The notes beneath the pieces were generated by a model that was not told the DNA's origin, made no database searches, and saw only the letters and a program-made list of their open reading frames with translations. A stretch of DNA of 64,000 bases. It comes from Daphnia carinata (Eukaryota > Arthropoda > Branchiopoda > Diplostraca > Daphniidae). The DNA lies in contig NC_081337.1 in assembly GCF_022539665.2 (NCBI RefSeq), positions 1,046,239 to 1,110,238 of the forward strand. The letters run 5' to 3'. Of this stretch, positions 11,301-21,500 are shown piece by piece (within the stretch, counting starts at the first letter, position 1; each line of letters opens with the position of its first letter). The translations under genes were made by a program, and so were the position numbers.

Positions 11301-11876
11301 CCGCGTAACTTTCGACTCTGCATGCTTGGACCTGATGATTGTTGAGAATTTCCCTTTAATATCAAGCGGTTTGTTTCCGTACGCATTGATCACTGTGTTG
11401 GTTGGTTTCAGAACGGGCCTCGGATTTAATTTTTTAAATGTTTTCAACCCGATCATGTTACATGTCGATCCTGTGTCGATCATCATTGCGATTTTGGTTT
11501 CGCCGACCTGTATTGACGTCATCGGTCTCTTCTGGTTGTTGATGGCGCAGACGGAAAACACCGACTCATCGCTTGATTCGTCGGAAGAGTTTATCGCTTG
11601 GTTCTGTAGCTTTGTGTGATTTCTTTTATCTCCTGTGTGCCACTTGAGGGGTTGCACTGATTGGAGCTTCTGCACATTTTCGCAAAATGATTTGGCTTGT
11701 TGCATTTTGTGCATGTTTTGCCTATAGCTGGACATTGTACTCCATCCGCGTGTGGGAATTTCATTCCGCAGTTCCAACATACATTTTTGCTTGGACAGAT
11801 TCTGTTTTTGTGTGGCCACTCTTCCCCGCAATCCCAACATTTGCCAGTTTCTTTGCTCTGAAGTGGTGCTTGCCAA
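8339..11876 (-). pseudogene. Gypsy protease-RT-RNase H-integrase, broken frame
   Basis: On the minus strand, a protease with DTGS at the active site lies in the stretch 11876-11292. Reverse transcriptase, RNase H (DASPTGLG) and the start of integrase lie in 11301-9112, and the integrase end in 8998-8339. The RT catalytic box reads RSDD where YxDD-type boxes are usual. Integrase shows its HHCC finger (HQCHPGIG through CIPC) and the first core Asp (VDFAQ). Breaks: a frame change where protease meets RT near 11300, a frame change near 9180, and a stop at 9014-9016 inside the integrase core. The protease/RT change might be a normal recoding site; the other two look like lesions. Confidence 0.88.
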
Positions 11877-12517
11877 GAAGTTTTTCTTCGTTGTGGATAC
11901 TTTTTTTGTGTGTGTTTCATTGCGTTTGCGGACTTCTGGTTGTATTTCTCTATGTTTTCCTCATAGTGATTAGCTGCTTCGGCTGATCTAGAGTGTTCTA
12001 GCATCTTACTCAGGGACAGCTGATCACGTAGACAGAGCTTCCTTAATGAGCTTGACAGGCATCCTTGGATGACTTGAAACTTGATTTCACGATCGTCGTC
12101 TGGGAAATCACAGAGTGTTGCTTGCTTGCGAAGCCTGGTGACATAAGCGTCCATTGTTTCACCATCTTCCTGTCGCAGTTTCCTGAACTTGTATACTTCA
12201 AGCTCAATGTTCTGTTTAGGCTGGAAGTAAGTTTGCAGCAAGGGCTTCGTTTTTGAGTATGATTCTTTGTCTTCGTCTTCGCCCGATAGGGTGTCATACA
12301 CGTCGGCCACTTCAGATCCGGCGTAGTGCAGCATCAGGGCGAGTCGTCGTTTGTCGATTGCTGCTTTCTGTGCGTTTGTATTAGAGTCCTCTTCTACAAT
12401 GTTCATGGCCAAGAGCATTGTCTCGAACCTGGACACCCATTTCTTCCAACGTGCGCCAACGTTTTGAGGGTCGTCACTAATGGAGAAACTTTCGAAGGCT
12501 GGTAATGCGAATGCCAT
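11591..12517 (-). CDS. Gypsy Gag (capsid and zinc-knuckle nucleocapsid)
   Basis: 308 residues, start codon complement at 12515-12517. The N-terminal two thirds resembles retrotransposon capsid. The C-terminus has cysteine-rich fingers: CWDCGEEW through CPSKNVCWNCG, and a classical CCHC knuckle CTKCNKPNHFAKMC. It overlaps the protease frame, which starts upstream in another frame, as is common for Gypsy elements. It would package the element RNA in virus-like particles. The frame is intact in this copy. Confidence 0.88.
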   Translation of the reverse strand: MAFALPAFESFSISDDPQNVGARWKKWVSRFETMLLAMNIVEEDSNTNAQKAAIDKRRLALMLHYAGSEVADVYDTLSGEDEDKESYSKTKPLLQTYFQPKQNIELEVYKFRKLRQEDGETMDAYVTRLRKQATLCDFPDDDREIKFQVIQGCLSSSLRKLCLRDQLSLSKMLEHSRSAEAANHYEENIEKYNQKSANAMKHTQKKYPQRRKTSWQAPLQSKETGKCWDCGEEWPHKNRICPSKNVCWNCGMKFPHADGVQCPAIGKTCTKCNKPNHFAKMCRSSNQCNPSSGTQEIKEITQSYRTKR

Positions 12518-12591
12518 TTCAGTGGGCTTAGTTTATTCCAGAAGCACTATTTTCACTGTTTTCCTTTTATACACTTTCACCTCGTCGCCAA

Positions 12592-12762
12592 TGTAATGTC
12601 CTGTGTTATATCAATCCAGCAACTAGTCGGATGCCAATGATTCAATTTAGATTAGGCGGATAGGTTGTGACCATGCTCCTTGGCTGGCTATCACGTACTG
12701 TATTCTTCTCTAGTCCCCCCACATAGCAACAGCGCTATCTGGTGGCTGTATCAAACATTACA
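12592..12762 (-). repeat. 5' LTR of the minus-strand Gypsy element
   Basis: 171 bp, two differences from the partner at 7952-8122. No clear TATA box seen. Confidence 0.93.
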
Positions 12763-12767
12763 CCCGC

Positions 12768-12868
12768 GACCATATATTCTTCCAGAAACTAAACTATGTG
12801 TTATGGTTACGGCTCAAGATCATGAAGTTTATGCAAAAGAAGAGAAAACCGGGTCTTCAATAGCGTAA
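12768..12868 (+). pseudogene. BEL/Pao integrase remnant, downstream part
   Basis: Continues the reading interrupted at 7951. After one copy of CCCGC the text reads RPYILPETKLCVMVTA and ends at a stop at 12866-12868, as expected for the last residues of a BEL/Pao polyprotein. Confidence 0.65.
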
Positions 12869-14063
12869 ATGTTTAAACTTGGTATTGTAAAAATATGTAA
12901 ATGTTGTATATACACTTGAGCTACAATCAAAAGTCTCTAATCGTAAATTTCAAATTGTAAATGTAACAAGTGCAATTATGGAAAGTCAAATACCAGTGTA
13001 AACAACGTAGAAAAATTGAATTCATACTTAGTGGAGGATTCACGAAGCTCAGCGCCACCTATATTCGAGTTCAAATACAGAGCAAAGGGCAAAAGTTGGG
13101 TTGCTTGCTGTTTAGCACTATGTAACTCTGGAAACCGTTTAGCCTACCCGGTTAACAGACGACATTCACCTGACTTACCATTGCCCCGTTAAAACGTCTG
13201 TAGTGAGCTCTCAAGTGAACTCAAGTGACATGGTCGACATCGCCTCCATCTGCCGTATCCGCAAAGGAAAAATTTTAAGTGAGTCATGAACGTCAGGAGG
13301 GTTGCGCCGGCAACATTAGGGACACGGTAGTGAACATCCTACGAGCGAAAAAAGAAGCCGTCAACAAGGTATATGCCTACCAAAGGGCCATCATACGCAT
13401 CGACGTAGAACTTTAGATGTCACAAGATCTGGTGAACGTTCACGTTCACTTTAGAGCCGAGCGAGAGACCCTAATGAGTGGGTACATTGGGTCTCTCCTA
13501 CGCAAAGCTCGGGAAACGACGACCGACTCCCAGGTACCCAGATCGGTCGCCACCCCAGATGGGTCTACGTACGTGGTTCCTCCCCACACTCCAGTCATCA
13601 CGTGTTTTTGGAAAATACACGTCGAGGGATCGGCTTTGTGTAAACGGAAGATAGCAGACTGTGCAGAATTTATGCTGCTTACTAACCAGGATCGGCTGGA
13701 ACCTCTCTTCCAGCAGCGCAGATGCTCGGATGTTCCGTGTCACTGACTGTTGTAGGACACACTATGCTCGCTGTCTGCCCCCTCCCTCGTCACTGCGCGT
13801 TGTGTAATTCCCGGGACCTCCACTAAATCCTCTGCGGAACCAAGAGGCGTACAATGATATGTTTCCGAGTCATTAATCACGTTCCCTCACCTACGTTGGA
13901 AGTTTGCCCCTTTTGTTTCATCTTTGTTTATTTCGAAGTTTGAGTGGGTTTTTTTGTTCGACTCTTTTTTGTTATACCTGTGAACAGGTGGGCCTCGCTG
14001 TCACCTACGGTGCTGCCCTCGTGGGCAGGTTTGTAGGGGGCAGGGGTCTGCCTTTTCGCAAGC
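12869..14063. other. Unassigned sequence after the BEL/Pao remnant
   Basis: May include the BEL/Pao 3' end, but I find no second LTR copy to prove it. An open frame at 13417-13746 (109 residues, MSQDLVNVHVHF...) has no family I recognise. The text before it (around 13330-13416) also reads as protein in the same frame up to a stop, hinting at a decayed transposon ORF. Confidence 0.35.
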
Positions 14064-14213
14064 AAATATGCATTTTGATCGAAGGGTTCAGGCCTTGGTG
14101 TAATGGCAAGCGGGTCGTTTCTTTCGTTGAGTTTTGAGGAGTAAGAAAGTGAGTTTTTTTAATTAGAATAAGTCACAGCTGGAGGAGTCGTCTCCATTTT
14201 GAATGGTCGTAAA
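14064..14213 (+). repeat. Dispersed repeat, copy 2
   Basis: Partner of 7226-7375; see that entry for shared text. The pair brackets the BEL/Pao plus Gypsy block, so they could be old LTR ends of the BEL/Pao element. Their short length leaves this open. Confidence 0.5.
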
Positions 14214-14892
14214 GTCCCCCCATTGTTTCGAGGTTCCCATCCACATTTCAATCAATAAATAAAGCTTGTCATCGTCCCATCTGTATCCTCTCTCATTAGT
14301 TTCGATCACCCTCATCACTATCATCTCTCTGGTACTCTCCCACACGAGGAGTTTGTAACAAAATCAGTTCACTATAATTACGTTAATGTCAGAGGCATAC
14401 ACCTCAAAGTTTTTGTTCCAACGCAGTGGTAATGATTAAAAAATTATGAAAATGATTTAAAAGACGGAGACAATTACAAAATTTCTGGTAGTTATACCTT
14501 TACCAGTAGATCCCATTATTTCCAACGCCCTTCTTGAGTATGGATTGCAAGATTCACGCTCAGGGGAGACTCCCAGGTTAGAAATTTCCTCCTCTCAATT
14601 TACCGTTCACTCCACAGGCAACGCCTCATGACAGATTTCATCTCCCCATAATGTAATCCTTGAAACACAATCTGATGACTCTGAACCAATGATAGTTACC
14701 ATGGACTCAATGGAACCCAACAAGGGGGAATTTGAGAACATGACTGGCAAAACAGCAGACCACCTGAAAGTTCCCAGTGTACCACGAAACTAACGTTTTA
14801 AACCAACCTTGAGAACCCAAAATTCGAAACCGATTTTGCCCATTTTTAAACATTAAAAAATTTACCACAGGCCTATAAGCTAAAAATCCATT
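14214..14892. other. No gene seen
   Basis: AT-rich, stops in all frames. It may hold the decayed first ORF of the LINE that follows, but nothing supports this directly. Confidence 0.5.
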
Positions 14893-15860
14893 CCACCAAT
14901 ATTGGAGGTATTAGGTCAGTCAAGCGACATCAAATGCTTTTTTACCTCTGCAAGGACGGAGACGTTAGTTATCGTTGGACGATAAGAGGTAGTATTTACT
15001 TCTTGTCCAATTATTGGAAGCCGTTACCAGATGGGTCAAATTTCGGTATTAGCCAAAGTAGAACAGCCATTTTCATTAGACACAGTCTGGATTATTCTCG
15101 ATTACATCTAGAACCCTACGGTAGGCTCACTTCTATTGTCGTGCTGAAATGTTTCACGTTAGTTAATATCTATGCCTCGTCATATAGACATGTAAAGCCT
15201 GAGACTAGCAACTTTTCTCGTCAAGCCTTTCCTGCTTACATAATTACTACCCAACTTTTCTTCATGTTCATGTTTATGCGTTTTAACTGCAACAACCCTT
15301 CTCTCCCTTCCCCACGTAAAAGCATCAGCTATGCTTTGAAAGAGATGGTTCTGATTTTGTTCTGGTAGGTACCTGGAAAAAGCTACTTTTCATCACGCTT
15401 TTAGTTCTTCCAGGCTTGATAGAATACTGCTATCTGGTCTTTTGTAGAAATTTTTTGAAATACTTTTTTTTGTTACCAGTAATGAGTGATCATCTGTCGG
15501 TACAGACCACCCTTACTTGCAACCTAGGTCTCTGTCATCGTAGGAGATCTCCTGCTGATTTGTGGAAATTAAATACATCCATATTGTCAGAAAAAGGTTA
15601 TCAGAAATATGTCACTAATTTTATCAAGGAATCTCCCATCTTCATATGGAAAGCAATGTAGCAACTTAGTCGGAGGGTGTCATGAAACCATATTTCAGAG
15701 TTGAGGATCACCAGTAGAGGAAATTCTCAAAGGTTTGGAAGGAGAGCACACTGAAACGGTATGGAATTCGTTCCCGCTGCTTAGTGGGCGAAGAAGTAGA
15801 GGAAGCCAATATTTCCCTTGAAAGTGGAGCTAAAATTAACTATAAAAAAAGTCGCATTGA
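14893..15860 (+). pseudogene. LINE (non-LTR retrotransposon) endonuclease remnant
   Basis: Conceptual translation gives NIGGIRSVKRHQMLFYL, the usual start of an APE-type LINE endonuclease. TAIFIRHSLDYSRLHLEPYG and VNIYASSYRHVKPE then match the middle of the domain. After a frame change, MSDHLSVQTTL around 15481 matches the terminal SDH motif. Weak further similarity (KRYGIRSRCL) runs to about 15860. Frame breaks and stops make it inactive. The clade is not determined, and no reverse transcriptase remains. Confidence 0.65.
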
Positions 15861-17215
15861 CAAGATCATTGCCCCTGGCACATGCTTATCGACCAAAAAG
15901 GACATTTCAGTAGAGATAATTTCCCATTTCACAAAACATTAAAAAAATTAACCTTCCCTTTAAGACATTTTTCTTCTAAGTCTGAGGTTGGGGGTCTAAC
16001 AAAAATACAATATACACTTTTTTCCAGACATTTTTCGCATCACCTGAGACATTAGAAAAGGTGTCTAGACTTAAATTACCCATCACAACTTCTAGTCCCT
16101 TTAATAAATGCCATCCCCCCGCTTTACTACAGTTGCCATCTCACTTTGCTTTTGCCCCCAAAACTAATGCTCCCCCTAAGTAATGCCCTCTTAACTAATT
16201 CCCCCTCTTCAACATAACAATAGACCCCCGTTCATAGTCATTTAAGACAAAAACCATGTTTTATTATTGCTGTCTTCTGCGGGTACACTGGAGTCGCATT
16301 GGTCGATAAGGAGGAGCAATTGGGGAATCACCGTCTGCTGGTAGGTGACGAGATATTTGTATGGCACGAGGTGACTGGTATATGAATATGTGACTTTGCA
16401 TATCATGCAGTATGTAAAATCACTCGATTTCACATTTCGAGTTAAAAACGTCAAATTTTTATATTTACATTTTAAATCGTAGGGGATTTTAGTGCCCATA
16501 GCGGCTAATGCTACCGTCGTAGCAACCTAAAATATTTCCCCCTACGATTTGAAATGTAGATATTTAGAACATCGGTAACTACGCGGGTTGGGAACTAAGC
16601 GGGAATGTTCTAGAAACAAAAATTTGCCGTTTTTAGCTCATAACTAGAAGGATTGTGCATATGGCGTGATACGCAACACCACATGTGGATTATAGAAAAA
16701 CGATGTCTTTTTTAAGCCCTTGTGCGCTCTCATAGCCCTATTTATCGTCCCCTATAGGAGAGCCAAAGTAGCCCCACTTATTACTGGCCCTCTCGACTGT
16801 CTAGAATCTTAATCATCCAATTTAAAAGGGCCCTTCCTGTGAATAAATATTCGGAAAAAAAACCTATATAAAACTTATCTTTACGAATAACTTCATTCCT
16901 AGAATCATCTACGTCAGATGAGTACTGTTTTTTCTTTGCGGATTTTCAAAAACCGGTTTTCCATAAGCTTCTTTCGGCTTTCCGGAAACTTTGGGTAGGT
17001 ACTGCACAAAAAATCTGAAAAATTTATATTTGTTTTTTTTACGAAATTGTCCGCTTACTCTGGATCGACTACTGGCGATTTAACAACAAAAGTAAATTCG
17101 TTAAAACAATTTTATTTATACTGTTCACCTTAATTTTTATACATTTAATCTCAGTTAATTAGCTGATAAATAAAAAAAAATATTATGAATACGGATCTAC
17201 TTGCGAATACTTTAT
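15861..17215. other. No gene; one inverted repeat
   Basis: AT-rich with no supportable coding region. An inverted repeat is visible: 16466-16492 (TACATTTTAAATCGTAGGGG...) against 16527-16559, roughly 27-33 bp arms around a 34-bp spacer. No target duplication found. Confidence 0.5.
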
Positions 17216-17289
17216 TGTCACGTGGAATCGAAGGACACACACGTGTTAATGGATTTCACGTGCAACTCTTCTCTCGTCTTGAACTGTAA

Positions 17290-17490
17290 GGTCAAGTAGA
17301 GTTATCTACTTGACCATCTTAACTACTCCTTCCGTATACACTTTCTACTTTACCCTAGAAAAAGGGTTAGAACGTCGTAGCGGTCATCTAGGTGTTATCT
17401 AGATGACCATCTTTTCCTAGATTCTTCCGGCGTCACCCGTAACAGGGTGATCCTTGCCTTTAAATACCCCGAGCCTAAGTAGGTTCGGGG
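17290..17490 (+). promoter_or_regulatory. Row of hairpin-forming palindromes in the LTR
   Basis: 17290-17315: GGTCAAGTAG / CTACTTGACC, perfect 10-bp arms, 6-base loop. 17352-17367: ACCCT / AGGGT. 17382-17408: GGTCATCTAG / CTAGATGACC, perfect 10-bp arms, 7-base loop. 17433-17450: TCACCC / GGGTGA. 17467-17490: CCCCGAGCCT / AGGTTCGGGG with one G:T. The two long ones share GGTC...GACC ends and a GTTAT centre. They may be protein-binding dyads or RNA structures; the role is unknown. Confidence 0.8.
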
Positions 17491-17497
17491 TTCAGTC
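17458..17497 (+). promoter_or_regulatory. LTR core promoter: TATA-like box and initiator
   Basis: CTTTAAATA at 17458-17466 followed about 30 bp later by TCAGTC at 17492-17497, a match to the arthropod initiator consensus. Transcription would start near 17494, setting the U3/R border. Spacing is right for RNA polymerase II. Confidence 0.65.
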
Positions 17498-17704
17498 TTC
17501 TTCAGAAAGTGTCTTAGATTGTTCCTTCGAAATACACCCCGTTCTCCTCTAATTACTGTCTCAAGTGTTCTTACCCTCTTACATCGGCTTCCCCGCAGTT
17601 CCCCGTCACAATTGGTGGAGATACAGGTCGCATTTTGTTTTTTGTTCTGTTTTCTTGTTTATCGTTCTTCTTCTGTTGATTTTTCCCCCAAAGGAGGAAA
17701 TTTC

Positions 17705-18380
17705 ACATTTCCTTTCGCTTCCTTCATTCGACTCGCTTGTTCTGATTATTGTTTGTAGAAATCCTTCCTTACAGTCCGTTTACTCCTTATAGCAAATTAT
17801 TGTTTTACCCCGTTCAAATCATCTATGGTTGAGCCCCGTTCGTATTTTTTTTTAATTTATTTTTTTTTACTCAACTCGTATTCCCGTTCACCCCATTTAA
17901 TTCACCTTTCGCTGAGTTCTGTTCATATTCCATATTCAACCCGTGTTTCATTTCCTTTCGCTTCCTTCATTCGACTCTCTCGTTTTGATTCTTGTTTCGT
18001 AGAAATTTTTCCTTACAGTCCGTTTATTGCGTATAGCAAATTATTGTTTTACCCCGTTTAAATCGTCTTTCGTTGAGCCCCGTTCGTATTTTGTACTCAA
18101 CGCGTAGTCCGTTCGACCCCGTTTAAATCATCTTTCGTTGAGCCCCGTTCGTATTTTGTACTCAACGCGTATTCCGTTCGACCCCGTTTAAATCGTCTTC
18201 GGTTGAGCCCCGTTCGTATTTTTTTTTATTTTTTTTTTTTTTTTTTATTTTTATTTTTTTTTTTCTCTTTGCAATTAATTTTTTATTACTCAACTCGTAT
18301 TCTCGTTCAACCCATTTAATTCAAGTTTCGCTAAGTTCTGTTCGTATTCCCTATTTCAACCCGTGTTTCATTTCACCTTA
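17705..18380 (+). repeat. Nested tandem repeats in the 5' leader of the env-bearing element
   Basis: A 65-bp unit beginning ACCCCGTTTAAATC repeats at 18051, 18116 and 18181 (third copy partial). A larger unit of about 244 bp beginning CATTTCCTTTCGCTTCC occurs at 17705 and 17949. A further diverged block beginning ACTCAACTCGTATTC occurs near 17870 and again near 18290. Each 65-bp unit carries TTGAGCCCCGTTCGTATTTTG. The position, between primer site and gag, is where Drosophila gypsy keeps its insulator repeats. The sequence itself does not resemble those sites. Confidence 0.8.
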
Positions 18381-18534
18381 CTAAAATCGTCTCTCGTTTC
18401 ATGTACTTTGCTCTTTTATCTCGACGATCAATTTTTGAAAACTACGTAGTTTCCGTGTGTTTCTCTCGGATCTACGTTGCGTGAACTTGCTAAAGTGGTA
18501 TCCCCAACGGATACATTCTCGTGAGGTGTTATAC

Positions 18535-21500
18535 ATGAGTGAAATAAAAAAACGATCTTCACGATATCCAACGTGTGGACGGCCCCCCAGCCGGCGACTT
18601 CACCCTGAACTTTTTCTTTCATCCCGACTTCCACAACTGGAAGACGCATACACGAATACGGAGCAAACAGTTGCACGGGGGACACCTCAGACGCCGTCTT
18701 CCTCGAGTTCGGTTTTCTCAGAAGAAGCTTCACTGGTACAGCACGGCACTGACGAGGAGTCTTCAGAAAATTCATCAGCGGATTCCGACGACGATTCCTC
18801 GTCCAGTAGAGCTTCCTTACTGCCTCCTTTACGTCTATTCTCTTTGGCGAACATGGCGGCAAGTGTTCAAAAGTTCATCGCACCCCCCATCTTTTCAGCT
18901 ACGCTGGAAGAAGACGCAGTGGATTGGCTAGAACGGTTTGAATTAGCTGCGACATATAATCGGTGGTCAGATGCTGATCAAGCGAGAAATTTCGTGATGT
19001 ATCTAGAGGGGCCAGCTCGTAAATGGTTCCTCGTGCATACTCATCCGAATCATTGGGAAGATTTACCGGCACGTCCAGACCCAACTGATCCCACATTACC
19101 CAACTTACCGGCGGCTACCGGTCTCAAATCACAATTTTCGGCGGCTTTTCGACAAGCAAATTTTTCACTAGTTCAGGAGTGCAAACTCAGACAGAGAGAA
19201 CAAGGAAATGAGGAAGACGTAGTGGCATATTTTTACGACATAATAAATATGTGTCGCATAGTCAATCCGACTATGTCGCAGGAGCAGCAGCTCCAGCACT
19301 TGTATCGTGGATTGAAACCAACATTGTTACAGAAGATCTATCCCCTACAACCAGCATCGACGACGGAATTCCTGGACGTAGCCAAATTACACGCCGAGGC
19401 CAACAGTTTAGTAAACCGAAAAGTTCTTTCACAATCGCTGTTAGCCGTGACTCCAGACGTTCCTGATTCGTCAACAGCGGCGTCGACGAAACTGGTCAAG
19501 GAATTAGCGGGATTGTTAACCGGTCTTCAACAAACGATTGAACATCTCAGTAAACCTCAAACAGCCGTCTCACCGCGATCGCTCAACGTTTCGGGAGCAT
19601 CCAATTGGAATCAGTCGGGTCGCAATAGGAGGACGACGGAAGGACGTTTTATTTGCGGTTTTTGTTCAAGAGCGGGACATACGGATTCACGTTGCTTCAA
19701 AAACCCATCTTCCTCCTATTATCGAGGACAGGATTTCCGATTTCAACAAAACAATAGACAAGAACAACCAGTTAACAATAATCAGCAGGGACTTTCAGGC
19801 CCACGAAACAATGTACAACACCGACCAGTTAATAATATTCAAACGATGCCGTCTGGAGACACGCAAAATTGTTCAACTTTTCCAGTTCATCACATCGATT
19901 TTCCTTTTCCGGATCACTATCTTCAACAAGAGACCGATGGTGATCTTGTTTCACCAACGGTTCCGCAACCTAACACCTGCCATCACCAGGAGGACAACGG
20001 AGCTTGGAGGTCAGATACGTCCCACTTAATTAAAGAAATTGTAACGTGTGGGCCAGTGACTACCAATGCGGTGGTTGATACTGGTGCAGCGATTAGCGTT
20101 ATGTCTCCAACACTTTTACATCGTACTGGCTACCTTCTTCAAGAATGGCACGGACCGGCCATTGTCCTAGCAAATGGAACTCGTGCTGTGCCACTAGGAG
20201 GGGCACAGATTTCCATCACATATCGCAATAAAACGGCTTCAGGAACAGCAGTAGTGTTGCCCATGAATGAGATTGAGTTTTTAATGGGAAACGACTTTTT
20301 GCGACAATTTGGTCACCTTCATGTGGATTACACTGGCGAACAAGCACACGTTATTTTGGGGGACCTGCCATCTTTTGCGTTGAACTTCCCGGAACCACCC
20401 GTTCGACACACTAAACTTTGGTCGCTGGAAGAGTGTATAATTCCGGCATTTTCGGTCGTACCGGTTCTTACGACCTTGGACACTCAGTTTCCCGGGGTTT
20501 TTCTGTTTACTCCGTCGGAAAAGTTGCTTTCAACTAAATCACTGTCAGTGGGTCATGCAGTGCTGTCTAACACAACACGATCGCTCCCAGTGACCAATCT
20601 GTCGGCCATTCCGGTCTGGTTAAACAAACATTCTACTCTAGGGACTCTCCAACCTTATACGGACGACGTGGTAGTTTGTGATCTCCCTGACTCGTTCGAT
20701 GGAGTGAACCAAGTCGTTTCAAATGATACCCTACCGTCAAAAAAAAACATGTCAGAAACCAGCCTCGAAACCAACATTAACCCTGACTTGAGCCCGCAAC
20801 AAAAACTCTCTCTGATGGCTCTACTACAAAGTTATCGGCAAACGTTTGCATCATCAGATACGGATATCGGTTACTGTACCATGGCAGAACATCCAATAAA
20901 TCTGAAAGAAGGTACAACTCCAGTGTGTCAACGTCCATATCCTAGTGCGTGGAAAGCCCGAAAAATAGTTCAAACTTTATCCGAAGATATGTTAAAAGCA
21001 GGCATTATCGAACGATCCGATAGTCCATGGGGTGCTCCGGTGGTGCTCATTAAAAAAAAAGATGGGTCATGGCGATTTTGTGTGGACTACCGCGGTTTAA
21101 ATGAGGTCACAATTAGGGATGTGTACCCGTTACCACGCATTTCGGATATTTTAAGCAAGCTGGAAGGCGCCGAATATTTTTCAATAATGGATCTCCAGTC
21201 GGGGTATCATCAGCTTCCTTTGCGTAAAGAAGATCGAGAAAAAACAGCCTTCATTACAGCGGATGGACTATATCACTTCAAGGTACTGCCCTTTGGTCTC
21301 TCAAATGGTCCTAGTTCATTTCAACGAGCAATGGACATTATATTGGGCGGTCTTCGATGGTCGTCATGTTTGGTATATTTGGATGATGTGGTGGTATACG
21401 CCCCTACCTTTGAAACCCATCTACTTCGCCTTATTTCGGTTCTGTCCTGCCTAGACAAAGCGGGTTTAAAATTGAAAGGATCTAAATGTCAGTTCGCTAT

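Larger units (their letters stand above)
7952..12762 (-). mobile_element. Ty3/Gypsy LTR retrotransposon inserted in the BEL/Pao remnant
   Basis: A 4.8-kb element on the minus strand with 171-bp LTRs at each end, flanked by the target duplication CCCGC (7947-7951 and 12763-12767). The minus strand holds gag, protease, reverse transcriptase, RNase H and integrase in the Gypsy order. The two LTRs differ at two visible positions, so the insertion is fairly recent. Even so, pol carries at least one frame change and one in-frame stop, so this copy should not make a complete polyprotein. Just inside the 5' LTR (minus sense) the text TGGCGACGAGG is a candidate primer site; the matching tRNA is not identified. 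Confidence 0.93.
17216..17610 (+). repeat. 5' LTR, 395 bp
   Basis: TGTCACGTGG...CCCCGTCACA. Identical by eye to 25721-26115. Contains a row of hairpins between 17290 and 17490 and a TATA/initiator promoter. Confidence 0.96.

Noticed and set aside
13417..13746. Independent 109-residue gene
   Set aside because: No recognisable domain, sits in transposon debris, and has no splice or poly(A) context.
17290..17490. CRISPR-like array
   Set aside because: The palindromes are not direct repeats with spacers, and they lie in an LTR of a eukaryotic element.
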